A stretch of 64,000 nt of DNA from an uncultured Acetatifactor sp. (GTDB lineage Bacteria > Bacillota > Clostridia > Lachnospirales > Lachnospiraceae): assembly GCA_910577235.1 (NCBI GenBank), contig CAJTMX010000010.1:1-64000 (forward strand), in the 5' to 3' direction. Under the pieces are notes generated by a model. The model worked only from the letters and a program-made list of their open reading frames with translations. It did no database searches and was not told the DNA's origin. The position numbers and the translations under genes are program-made. Positions 51,092 through 59,345 of this stretch are shown here, piece after piece (position 1 is the stretch's first letter; each line of letters opens with the position of its first letter).

Positions 51092-52417
51092 ATGAGAATT
51101 GTTATTTGGGGGCTGGGAACAAGAGGAAAGAGAATCTATTCCAGACTGAGGTCAGAAGAAGTGGTTGCGTTTATTGACAATGATCCCAGTAAGATTGGGA
51201 CGAGCTATGAAGGTATTGCAGTTGTCAGTCTGGATCAATACATCGAAAACTACTCGGAGTATTTCATTTTGATCAGCCTGTTAAGGCCAGAGAGCGTAGC
51301 AGTACAATTGGAAGAAAGAGGTATTTACAATTATTTTGACGCGCTTGACTGCCCGGTTGAATTATGGGGTCCCGGTGAGTATGTAGATCTTGATGCTTAT
51401 TTAGGGTCTTTGAACCGGGGAAAGAGGTATGGAATATTTGGCGCCAGCTTTTATGGTATATACTGTTATGATAGAATGCGTAAGGAAGGAGTAAACAATT
51501 TATTCCTTGTTACGGAAACACCAGAAGATGAAGAAAAGAAAAGACGTATTAAAAAAGCTTTCAATTATATCGAATTTGTGTCTATAGATGATTGTAAATA
51601 TTACTTGGATCAGATTTTTGTGGCAACAGGTTCAATGAATGCCATTCAAGTGATAAAAAAGAAAGCGGGCTTTGAAATTGAAATAGATAATATATATGAT
51701 CTGTCAGAAAAGATTCCTGAGTATCGGAACCCGGAGATGGTACGTTTTAAAAACATTCACCCGGAAGACAGATGTTTTATAGTGGCAACAGGCCCCAGCC
51801 TGACAATGGAAGATCTGGATACTCTTTATCAAAACAGAGAGTATTCCATCGGCATGAACCGCATATTTCTGGCGTTTGCACATACGAAATGGAGGCCGTA
51901 CTATTATCTGGTTTCCGACTGGAGGTGTATTGAAGAGGAGGAAGACACGATAAGAACCATGTCTGTTCCGCATAAATTTGTATCAGATCAATACGCAGAT
52001 TTTTGGAGACATAAGGAGGCAGATGGAATATACAGATTTCATGACAACGGAGTGTATGTGCCCGACGAGCTGCCCCCCTTTTCAGAGGATTTGGTATATG
52101 GGTTATACGGGAGAGGGACAGTGACATATGAATGTATCCAGTTGGCTGTTTATATGGGATTTAGGGAAATATACCTGTTGGGAGTCGACTTTAATTTTTC
52201 CTCCGACTATAAAGATAAATCCAATCATTTTGTCTCGACATACTACAGTAAGAATTCAAAAACCGGGTACTTTCTGGAAAAGGAATCCCTGGAGGCATAT
52301 GAAGCGGCTAAAAAATATGCGGAAAACCATGGCATAAAGATTTTCAATGCTACTCGCGGTGGTAAGCTGGAAGTATTTGAACGCAGAAATTTTGACGAGC
52401 TGTTTGCGATAAAGTGA
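51092..52417 (+). CDS. DUF115 (MptE/Maf-like) protein with two N-terminal Rossmann-like modules
   Basis: The 441 residues begin with a module (IVIWGLGTRGKRIYSRL, 3-19; VVAFIDNDPSKIG near 28), continue with a second (RYGIFGASFYGIYCYDRM near 112), and then a DUF115-type domain from about 225 (CFIVATGPSLTMEDLDTLY; YSIGMNRIFLAF; YYYLVSDWRC; IYLLGVDFNFSS). DUF115 is the catalytic core of motility accessory factors, which transfer pseudaminic or legionaminic acid to flagellin, and is structurally related to family 42 sialyltransferases. With NeuB and NeuA-like genes just downstream, it is a candidate nonulosonic acid transferase. This is inference; other DUF115 proteins are pterin kinases. Confidence 0.78.
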   Translation: MRIVIWGLGTRGKRIYSRLRSEEVVAFIDNDPSKIGTSYEGIAVVSLDQYIENYSEYFILISLLRPESVAVQLEERGIYNYFDALDCPVELWGPGEYVDLDAYLGSLNRGKRYGIFGASFYGIYCYDRMRKEGVNNLFLVTETPEDEEKKRRIKKAFNYIEFVSIDDCKYYLDQIFVATGSMNAIQVIKKKAGFEIEIDNIYDLSEKIPEYRNPEMVRFKNIHPEDRCFIVATGPSLTMEDLDTLYQNREYSIGMNRIFLAFAHTKWRPYYYLVSDWRCIEEEEDTIRTMSVPHKFVSDQYADFWRHKEADGIYRFHDNGVYVPDELPPFSEDLVYGLYGRGTVTYECIQLAVYMGFREIYLLGVDFNFSSDYKDKSNHFVSTYYSKNSKTGYFLEKESLEAYEAAKKYAENHGIKIFNATRGGKLEVFERRNFDELFAIK

Positions 52418-52464
52418 TTGCCAAATTCAATATACTATATAAGGATGATAGGAGATATGGAGAT

Positions 52465-54046
52465 ATGGGAAATACGATACACAGTATTTTATCAAGAATA
52501 GAAGAAAAATATAAACTGACATTTATAAGTACATGTATTGCGGGCCTGTTGACACATCTGTTTATGTTTACCAATCTGCTTCCAGGGAATGATCAGACAA
52601 TGTTTTATTTTAATCTGGGCGGTACCAGAAGTTTTGGACGTTGGGGATTGCATGTGTTACAAATTAAATTTCCTTTAACAGATAGCAGTATTCTTACAGG
52701 GTATGGAATGCCTTGGGTAAAAGGTTTGATTTCTTTATGTTTGATAGGTGTTACCGCGTGTATTGTTGTTGCGATATTAGACATAAAAAATCATTCTATC
52801 TGTATACTGACGGGAACTGTGCTGGTAACATTTCCATCGGTAGCTGCTACTTTTTCCTATATGTTTACATCCAGTTCTTATTTTTTGGGTCTGGCGCTTG
52901 CCGGGGCAGCGGCGTACTGGGCAAAAAAAAGCACAAAGTCTCTCAAATGGAACATAATCGGGGGGGGGGGGAACAGGCGTTCTGATTATGCTGTCTCTAT
53001 CTATTTACCAATCCTATATATGTTTCACAATAGGTCTTTTGGTGGCAGATTTGATTCTTTTGTGTCTGGAAGGTGAGGCACCGTTTGGACGAATATTAAA
53101 AAAATGTTTTTATTACTTGTTCTTATTAATATTTGGATTGGCGCTGTATTATTTATCCATACAGATAATGCTGAAGTTTTTCTGGCCTGCTTTGAGTTCT
53201 TATCAAGGAGTTAGTGATGTACTCACTGGAGGATTGGGTAATATACTGAAAGTGGTTACTGATGGGATTTATAAAGCATATAGACATTTCTTTGATGTGC
53301 CTGTGCTGATTAACGAAACATTGCGGCTCAGAAGAGTGCTTTATTCATGTATTGGGGTTGTGGCTACGATAGAAATATTATATCTTATATGGCATAATAA
53401 AGTATATAAAAGTTTGACATTGATTTTGTGTGCTATCTTGATTGGGATGTTTCCCATGGCTGCTAACAGTGTGTATCTCATGGGAGCTTCAAGTGTATCG
53501 ACGCTCATGTTGTATGGAACGGTAACACCGACTTTACTGGCGCTTGCGTTGACTCAGCGTTTCTGTAACAGTGCAAAAGCGGGGAAAAAGAGGTGGGTAA
53601 CGGTATACTATGTGGCATGTATAAGTGTTTTTTGCATGAATTACCAATACTTCCTGATCTCAAACGAGGCTTATAACAGGCAGTATTTTACATATGAGCA
53701 AACATATGGATACATGAACAGGGTAGCGTATGAAATCCAGCGTTGTGAGGGTTATACGGCAGATATGCCGGTCATGTTGTCAGGCAATGTACAGAAAGAG
53801 ATTGTAATGCCAGAGTTTGAAAGTCTAAATTATATTACAGGGATTTTTGGAGAAAGCGATTTGGTAAACGGATATTCAAGGGAGGAATTTATCAGACGCT
53901 ATTGCGGACTACCTATTGTGAAGGCGGTAGATTCTCTGCGGGAAGAGGTCAGGGCAACACAGGAGTATGCGGATATGCCCCTATATCCGTCCCGGGGGTC
54001 TGTGAAAGTAATTAAAGGCTGCTGTGTGGTAAAGTTTTCTGAGTGA
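52465..54046 (+). pseudogene. GtrII-family membrane glucosyltransferase, out of frame at a 12-G tract (phase-OFF or sequencing error)
   Basis: Two adjacent frames together make one polytopic protein of the GtrII (Glucos_trans_II) family. The first part (52465 to the tract) has LPGNDQTMFYFNLGGTRSFGRW (in pieces NDQTMFYFN, GTRSFGRWGLHVL) and helices up to KSLKWNII; the second (through 54046) continues with membrane helices and an extracytoplasmic C-terminal part. As read, 12 G at 52960-52971 shift translation into a frame ending at 53076. With 11 G (or 8, or 14) the frame reads IGGGGTGVLIMLSLSIYQ and stays open to 54046, giving about 526 residues, the usual family length. GtrII proteins glucosylate glycans on the outer face using a polyprenyl-linked donor, which fits the GtrB-like gene at 41486. 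Confidence 0.85.
52960..52971 (+). repeat. Homopolymeric tract of 12 G inside the GtrII-like gene
   Basis: Twelve consecutive G lie between codons for NII and the downstream membrane helices. It is the longest homopolymer in the window; other G or C runs do not exceed eight. Slipped-strand mispairing at such a tract is a standard phase-variation mechanism in host-associated bacteria. Confidence 0.95.
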
Positions 54047-54132
54047 ATTTGCATACAAAAAACGATCTATGATAGATGCAAAAATATAGTTGACATGAAT
54101 AACTATCAAGAAGATAGAGGAGGATGAATGTA

Positions 54133-55002
54133 ATGTACAAACAACCTTATGTTATTGCGGAAGCAGGATGTAATCATATGGGAGAAATGAGGATAGCGCA
54201 TGAACTCATAGAAACGGCCGCGTATTTTTGCAAAGCGAATGCGATAAAATTTCAGAAACGTTGTCCCAAAGAACTTTTAACGCCGGAGCAATATAATGCG
54301 CCCCATCCCAACCCTGCCAATTCCTATGGCGAAACATACGGAAAGCATCGGGAATATTTGGAGTTCTCATTAGATCAGCATGCCCAGTTGAAGGAGTGGT
54401 GTGAACAGGCAGGAATCACATATTCCACATCGGTATGGGATTTGACCAGCGCCAAAGAAATAGCGTCGTTAAAGCCGGACTTTATAAAGATCCCCTCTGC
54501 CTGCAACAACCATTTCAGAATGCTGCAGTGGCTTTGTGACAACTACAGCGGTGAGATTCAACTGTCATTTGGAATGACGACCCGCGAGGAGGAGGAGCAG
54601 ATAGTACAACTGTTTGAGAAAAACGGGCGCGCCAAGGATCTTGTAATCTTTAACTGTACATCAGGGTATCCGGTACCCTTTAAAGATGTATGTCTACTGG
54701 AAATTAACCGAATGCAGGCGTCATATGGGCACCGCGTAAAATCTATAGGCTTTTCGGGACATCATCTGGGCATAGCGGTAGATATTGCAGCGTACACGCT
54801 GGGGGCTTCTGTGATCGAGCGGCATTATACGCTTGACCGTACTTGGAAAGGAACGGATCATGCTGCTTCGCTTGAACCGGATGGTATTCGTAAATTGGTT
54901 CGCAATCTACATGCGGTACATGATGCCCTGTCTGAAAAGCAAAGTGAAATTCTGCCAATTGAACAGACTCAGAGAGATAAACTGAAATACAGGGAAAGAT
55001 AA
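54133..55002 (+). CDS. NeuB-like nonulosonic acid synthase, lacking the C-terminal SAF domain
   Basis: The 289-residue protein is the TIM-barrel part of sialic acid synthase: YVIAEAGCNHMGEMRIAHEL (in part), IKFQKRCPKELLT, FIKIPSACNNHFRML, LSFGMTTREEEE, CTSGYPVPFKDVCLLEI in pieces and GFSGHHLGIAVDIAAYTLGASVIERHYTLD in pieces. It would condense phosphoenolpyruvate with an N-acyl hexosamine (or its 6-phosphate). Typical NeuB proteins have about 340-350 residues with a C-terminal antifreeze-like SAF domain that caps the active site of the partner subunit; that domain is absent. ATG 54133 is nine bases after AGAGGAGG; ATG 54124 abuts the ribosome site. NeuA-HAD follows 23 bases later. Confidence 0.87.
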   Translation: MYKQPYVIAEAGCNHMGEMRIAHELIETAAYFCKANAIKFQKRCPKELLTPEQYNAPHPNPANSYGETYGKHREYLEFSLDQHAQLKEWCEQAGITYSTSVWDLTSAKEIASLKPDFIKIPSACNNHFRMLQWLCDNYSGEIQLSFGMTTREEEEQIVQLFEKNGRAKDLVIFNCTSGYPVPFKDVCLLEINRMQASYGHRVKSIGFSGHHLGIAVDIAAYTLGASVIERHYTLDRTWKGTDHAASLEPDGIRKLVRNLHAVHDALSEKQSEILPIEQTQRDKLKYRER

Positions 55003-55025
55003 ATGTGATATGGAGGAAATTATAG

Positions 55026-56201
55026 ATGAATGTGGCACTAATACCTGTACGGGGAGGGAGTAAATCTATTCCGCTTAAAAATATTAAGCCTATAAACGGA
55101 AAACCGCTAGTCTACTGGACTGTGAGAGCAGCGTGCGGTTGTCAATTTATTGACCGGGTGTATGTGACGACAGATTGTGAAAAGATCAGGGACACGGTAG
55201 AAAGATTTAAAGAAGGGGCCGAGTCAGATGTTTTTGATAAAGTATGTGTAATTGGCAGGTCGGCAGATTCAGCATCCGACACGGCATCCACAGAATCAGT
55301 CATGCTGGAATTTGCCCACAAGTATAAATTTGATAACATTGTATTAATTCAGGCAACTTCTCCGCTGCTGAACAGTGATGATCTGGATAGAGGATTTGAG
55401 AAATTTTTTCAGGAAGGCACGGACAGCGTCTTATCTGTGGTACGCCAAAAACGCTTTAATTGGATGGAAGATGAGGATGGATATGCGCATCCCACAAACT
55501 ATGATGTATATCATCGTCCCCGTCGACAGGAATTTGACGGTTATCTGGTTGAAAACGGCGCGTTCTATATATCATCAAAGAAAAATTTGGAATACTCAAA
55601 AAACAGGGTATCCGGTAATATTAAGATTGTAGAAATGCATGAAGATACATTTTTTGAAATAGATGAGCCAGATGATTGGGTTATTATTGAGGCTTTGATG
55701 AAGAAGAGCCATGTCTGTTCAACGAAGGGTTCTGTTCCCAAAATAAAGATGTTCTTGACGGACTGTGACGGATGCCTGACGGATGGGGGAATGTACTATT
55801 CCGAAAAGGGTGATGAATTAAAAAAATTTAATACTCATGATGGAATGGGCTTTTCACTCTTAAGGGGAAAAGACATTATAACAGGTATTATAACCAGTGA
55901 GGCAGTAGAACTAAACAGGCGCAGAGCGGAAAAGCTCAAACTGGATATTCTGGAAACAGGTTGCAAGGATAAACTGACTGCGGTAAAAAAATATTGTGAA
56001 CAGTATAATGTCAAATTAGAGAATGTTGCATATGTAGGTGACGATATTAATGATCTCGAAGTAATCAGTGCGGTGGGACTGGGATGTTGCCCGGCTGACG
56101 CAATACCATCCGTAAAAGAGGCTGCTCAGATAGTAACTCGGGCTAAGGGAGGAGAGGGCGTTATACGTGAGATAGTAGAGATTATTATTAACTGTAGTTG
56201 A
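55026..56201 (+). CDS. neuA: CMP-nonulosonate cytidylyltransferase fused to KdsC-like HAD phosphatase
   Basis: Residues 1-225 are a CMP-sialic acid synthetase (LIPVRGGSKSIPLKNIKPING in part; ATSPLLNSDDLDRGF; VENGAFYIS), activating a nonulosonic acid with CTP. Residues 238-391 are a KdsC-type HAD domain (FLTDCDGCLTDGGMYY; NTHDGMGFSLLR; IITSEAVELNRRRAEKLK in part; VGDDINDLEV) with the DxDGxLT and GDDxND motifs intact. The same two-domain layout is found in animal CMAS and in some bacterial NeuA proteins. The phosphatase would act on a 9-phosphate intermediate if NeuB uses a 6-phosphate substrate. GGAGG precedes the ATG. No NeuC-like 2-epimerase is visible in the window. Confidence 0.92.
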   Translation: MNVALIPVRGGSKSIPLKNIKPINGKPLVYWTVRAACGCQFIDRVYVTTDCEKIRDTVERFKEGAESDVFDKVCVIGRSADSASDTASTESVMLEFAHKYKFDNIVLIQATSPLLNSDDLDRGFEKFFQEGTDSVLSVVRQKRFNWMEDEDGYAHPTNYDVYHRPRRQEFDGYLVENGAFYISSKKNLEYSKNRVSGNIKIVEMHEDTFFEIDEPDDWVIIEALMKKSHVCSTKGSVPKIKMFLTDCDGCLTDGGMYYSEKGDELKKFNTHDGMGFSLLRGKDIITGIITSEAVELNRRRAEKLKLDILETGCKDKLTAVKKYCEQYNVKLENVAYVGDDINDLEVISAVGLGCCPADAIPSVKEAAQIVTRAKGGEGVIREIVEIIINCS

Positions 56202-56263
56202 CGGTAGGTGTGCTTTGTGCCATAATAGGTAAAGGGGTTGTACAAAAAGATTGGAGAGGGACC

Positions 56264-56749
56264 ATGAAGAAACCAGTAGCGTTCTGTTTTGGGTGTATAG
56301 CCGCTGCAGCGGCTTTTGCGGGGGGGTATATCATCTGCAAAAAAAACAAGGAGTCGGAGTATAAGGAGTTAGGTGTCCGACTGGCTAAATTTGAAGACTA
56401 TTTTGCGGTTTCAAATAAGTGGTTAAAGAACAGAAATATGGGTATAAATATTTTGGACTATTTTGTACAACACAATTATGAATCCATCGCTATATATGGA
56501 ATGGGAGAATTGGGTAAAAGGCTGTATGAAGAACTGAAAAATCAAGGTAAAAAAGTTGCGTTTGTGTTAGATAAGTGCGCAAAAGGTGTTGATCCGACAT
56601 TGAACGTATGCAAAATGGATAAGGAACTCCCTGATGTTGACGTGATTGTGGTGACGCCAACCTTTGATTATGCCGCGATAGAGAAACAACTTGCAGGGAT
56701 ATCGAACGCAAAGATCTTGTCAATCAAAGATGTTGTGATGGGACAGTAA
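56264..56749 (+). CDS. Membrane-anchored Rossmann-like module protein (paralogue A)
   Basis: This small protein of 161 residues has an N-terminal hydrophobic helix (PVAFCFGCIAAAAAFAGGYIIC), a short coiled segment (KESEYKELGVRLAKFEDYF) and one module like those fused to enzymes nearby: YESIAIYGMGELGKRLYEEL near residue 71 and VAFVLDKC near 98, ending in a parallel alpha/beta tail (DVDVIVVTPTFDYAAIEKQL). No catalytic partner domain is present. AGAGGG lies before ATG 56264. The next gene encodes a paralogue of the same design. Function unknown; a membrane-bound scaffold or ligand sensor for the assembly enzymes is possible. Confidence 0.75.
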   Translation: MKKPVAFCFGCIAAAAAFAGGYIICKKNKESEYKELGVRLAKFEDYFAVSNKWLKNRNMGINILDYFVQHNYESIAIYGMGELGKRLYEELKNQGKKVAFVLDKCAKGVDPTLNVCKMDKELPDVDVIVVTPTFDYAAIEKQLAGISNAKILSIKDVVMGQ

Positions 56750-56762
56750 CGGAGGAAATAAT

Positions 56763-57260
56763 ATGAAAAAAGGGATATTTACAACAATCATTGGTGCTGC
56801 TGGCAGTGCATTGGCTGCCGGCATTGCGGTAAACAATATTAAAACCAAGGAAATTAACAGTCAATCTATCCGTGCCGATAAAAATGCAACCGTAATCGAA
56901 AGCTTGGCCAGATGGGTGGCGATTTTGCAGAACGGAAAATCTTTGACAGAGTACTTTGATAAGTATGGCTATAAAACCGTAGCGATATACGGGATGCATT
57001 ATATTGGTGAGAGACTGTATAAAGAGCTTACCGGAGCCGGTATTGAAGTGAAGTATGCTATAGACGAGAAACGTAATCTCACAGCCGTGAATGTTGAGCT
57101 AAGAAAGCCGACAGATTATTTGGATCAGGTTGACGCGGTTATTGTTACGCCAGTCTATTATTTTCAGTCGATCAATGAGAAACTATCTGGTGTAATGGCA
57201 TGCCCAATCATATCTTTTGACGAGATACTGGATGAAGTGGAAGCTGGTTTTGATATATAG
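56763..57260 (+). CDS. Membrane-anchored Rossmann-like module protein (paralogue B)
   Basis: The 165 residues repeat the layout of the preceding gene: an N-terminal hydrophobic segment (GIFTTIIGAAGSALAAGIAV), a helical linker (ATVIESLARWVAILQNGKSL) and the module YKTVAIYGMHYIGERLYKEL followed by VKYAIDEK and DQVDAVIVTPVYYFQSINEKL. The third glycine of GxGxxG is kept but the second position is His (GMHYIG), so binding may be altered. The two genes are 13 bases apart and clearly arose by duplication, though they now differ at many positions. GGAGG precedes the ATG. Function unknown. Confidence 0.75.
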   Translation: MKKGIFTTIIGAAGSALAAGIAVNNIKTKEINSQSIRADKNATVIESLARWVAILQNGKSLTEYFDKYGYKTVAIYGMHYIGERLYKELTGAGIEVKYAIDEKRNLTAVNVELRKPTDYLDQVDAVIVTPVYYFQSINEKLSGVMACPIISFDEILDEVEAGFDI

Positions 57261-57289
57261 AATCAAAATGTTAAAAGAGGTGGTTATAA

Positions 57290-58423
57290 TTGAATGATTT
57301 GACGTCTTTGACGCAGGCAAAACTTATACAGAGATTATTTCGGGATGAGGACATAGAATATATAGCTTTCGTTACATCATCATGGCATTTCCTCTCAGCC
57401 CAGTCAACAATTGCATGGCTAAAGAAAAAGAAACACATTAAGAAAGGTATTATTCTGGTCTGCGAACATCCGACAGATGGGCAGATTATAGAGGAAAAGA
57501 TGTTGTTCAGAAAATGGTTTCCAGATCAGGAAACATATATGTTTCGTTTTACTACACTTGCATCGGATAATGAAGTCAGACAATATGTTATAGGGCATCC
57601 GAACATAGGCAAACCATTTTATATTATGCGCCCTGTGATGCCCAAACTGGAGTTTTCAGCTCATTTGTGTGATCGCGGCGCAAGAAAGAATATAGTGCAT
57701 ATTGTTTTGGAGGAAGGCATGGCGTCTTACATGCGCGATTGGAAAGGGTGGATTTTTGAGGAGAAAAAAAATCAAGATCTGTTTACCCTTTGGAAACAGT
57801 TTTCTTACAGGACATGGAAAAAGTATATATATGCGGAAATGCTCAAAAGAAGAAACGAATATATAGAGAACACATTATTTGTAACGGTCAAAGGGAAACT
57901 GGTTCCAAACAGAAGAGCAATCTCATATCTAAAAGGAACTATTGAATCATTGAAGGATACATATGATTTTTCCCGGTATAAAAGTTATGACGGAAGTGTG
58001 ATAATCTGTACACAAACTTATAGTGATCAGAATTTAATATCAGGCAACGCAGACATACAAGTAGTCAAAGAATGTTGTAGAAGAGCGAATAAGATGGGAT
58101 ATCATGTTATAATAAAGCCTCATCCAAGGGAAAAAAATCTGCGGAAATATGAGGGATTGGGTGCGGAAATTGACATCTGCAATGCAGTCCCGCTGGAGGC
58201 GATACTTGCGCAAACAGAGCCTAAACCAAGATGTGTTATTGGGATTACGACAACAACTCTGGTATCTGCGCATCTTTTTTGGAAAATTCCTGCTTTATCA
58301 ATTGCGCGGCTGATTAAGAGAGAAGCTTACTCAAAAGAGATTATTGGCGATATTGATAATTACTGTAACACATTTTCGAGTTTTGTTAAAATTCCGACCA
58401 GTACAGAGAATATATTTTTTTAG
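57290..58423 (+). CDS. Sialyltransferase-like GT-B protein (polysialyltransferase/GT52-type candidate)
   Basis: The 377-residue protein has no membrane helix and reads as a GT-B fold. The C-terminal half carries YHVIIKPHPREKNLRKYE (near 265), with the HP motif, and RCVIGITTTTLVSAHLFW (near 306), with a Ser/Thr motif; both are the conserved features of bacterial sialyltransferase families 38, 52 and 80, where they bind the CMP part of the donor. This fits the NeuB and NeuA-like genes upstream. The start is TTG 57290, seven bases after AAGAGGTGG; no ATG in this frame is near. The overall match is remote, so another GT-B activity is possible. Confidence 0.65.
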   Translation: MNDLTSLTQAKLIQRLFRDEDIEYIAFVTSSWHFLSAQSTIAWLKKKKHIKKGIILVCEHPTDGQIIEEKMLFRKWFPDQETYMFRFTTLASDNEVRQYVIGHPNIGKPFYIMRPVMPKLEFSAHLCDRGARKNIVHIVLEEGMASYMRDWKGWIFEEKKNQDLFTLWKQFSYRTWKKYIYAEMLKRRNEYIENTLFVTVKGKLVPNRRAISYLKGTIESLKDTYDFSRYKSYDGSVIICTQTYSDQNLISGNADIQVVKECCRRANKMGYHVIIKPHPREKNLRKYEGLGAEIDICNAVPLEAILAQTEPKPRCVIGITTTTLVSAHLFWKIPALSIARLIKREAYSKEIIGDIDNYCNTFSSFVKIPTSTENIFF

Positions 58424-58435
58424 GGGGAAAATTGC

Positions 58436-59329
58436 ATGGACGGTTGCGTTTATGTTGTGATTGTAAATTATAATGGAATGAAGTATTTGGAAGAGTTTAT
58501 GGATAGCCTTGAGCGTCAGACATATAAAAATTTCAAGGTTATTTTTGTGGATAGCTGTTCTCCCGATGGATCAGGAAACTGGTTTGAAGAGAAATATCCG
58601 CAGCATGAAACTTTTCTTCAAAACAGTAATGTAGGTTTTGCTAAAGGATGTAATATAGGTATTCAGTACGCCCGGCAATCCGGAGCGGATTATGTTCTGC
58701 TGCTTAACATAGACACTGTACTGGAGGAGAACCTGCTGGAAGAATTGGTTAAGTACTCTCGGGGTGAGGCAGTCACCACTCCCAAGATTTACAGTACAAG
58801 AGATAAAGTGAATATCTGGTATGGTGGCGGCAGTATTGACTATGAGAAGGGGTCTAATGTTCATTTTCACGATGAAAGATTAGAAAGCCGCAGCGTTAGT
58901 CCGATTCACAATGTGAGCTTTGCTTCCGGATGTTGCATGCTTATCCCGGCTATTGTTCTGCAAAAAGTGGGGAGCCTTGACGAAAAATTTTATATGTACT
59001 TTGACGATGTGGATATGAGCGTAAGATTTAAAAAGGCGCATGTGCGGATATACTATGTATCATCTACCTCATTGTGGCACAAGGTCGGAGGGAGCTATGA
59101 TGGCATAAGAAATATACTGACCGAATACTATTTCACAAGAAACAAGCTCTATTTTATTAAAAAACACAGAGATGTTATGAAAGTCAGCTGCCATAAGGCG
59201 GCATGGGAAATATTGCGGCAAAAAGTATTTAAGGCAGGTCCCAACGACAAAAAATATGTTCCGTATATACTTAGAGGAATATTCGATTTTTATTTTAACC
59301 GTTTATATAAGAGTTCATGCAAATTTTAA
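58436..59329 (+). CDS. Family 2 glycosyltransferase, WbbL/rhamnosyltransferase-like
   Basis: The 297-residue GT-A enzyme begins VYVVIVNYNGMKYLEEFMDSL, has FVDSCSPDGSGNW near residue 35, LQNSNVGFAKGCNIGI near 60 and LLLNIDTVLEENLL near 86. The acceptor-side FYMYFDDVDMSVRFKKA segment near 185 with DDVD and the LWHKVGGS loop are typical of WbbL-like rhamnosyltransferases. AGGGGGA lies before the ATG. It is followed after 16 bases by a GT4 gene. The sugar is inferred from subfamily only. Confidence 0.87.
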   Translation: MDGCVYVVIVNYNGMKYLEEFMDSLERQTYKNFKVIFVDSCSPDGSGNWFEEKYPQHETFLQNSNVGFAKGCNIGIQYARQSGADYVLLLNIDTVLEENLLEELVKYSRGEAVTTPKIYSTRDKVNIWYGGGSIDYEKGSNVHFHDERLESRSVSPIHNVSFASGCCMLIPAIVLQKVGSLDEKFYMYFDDVDMSVRFKKAHVRIYYVSSTSLWHKVGGSYDGIRNILTEYYFTRNKLYFIKKHRDVMKVSCHKAAWEILRQKVFKAGPNDKKYVPYILRGIFDFYFNRLYKSSCKF

Positions 59330-59345
59330 GCATTAGGGAGACAGT

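Noticed and set aside
54090..54118. Promoter with perfect TTGACA before the NeuB-like gene
   Set aside because: The hexamer at the right distance is GATAGA, a poor -10, and no extended element is present; the gene is probably transcribed from upstream.
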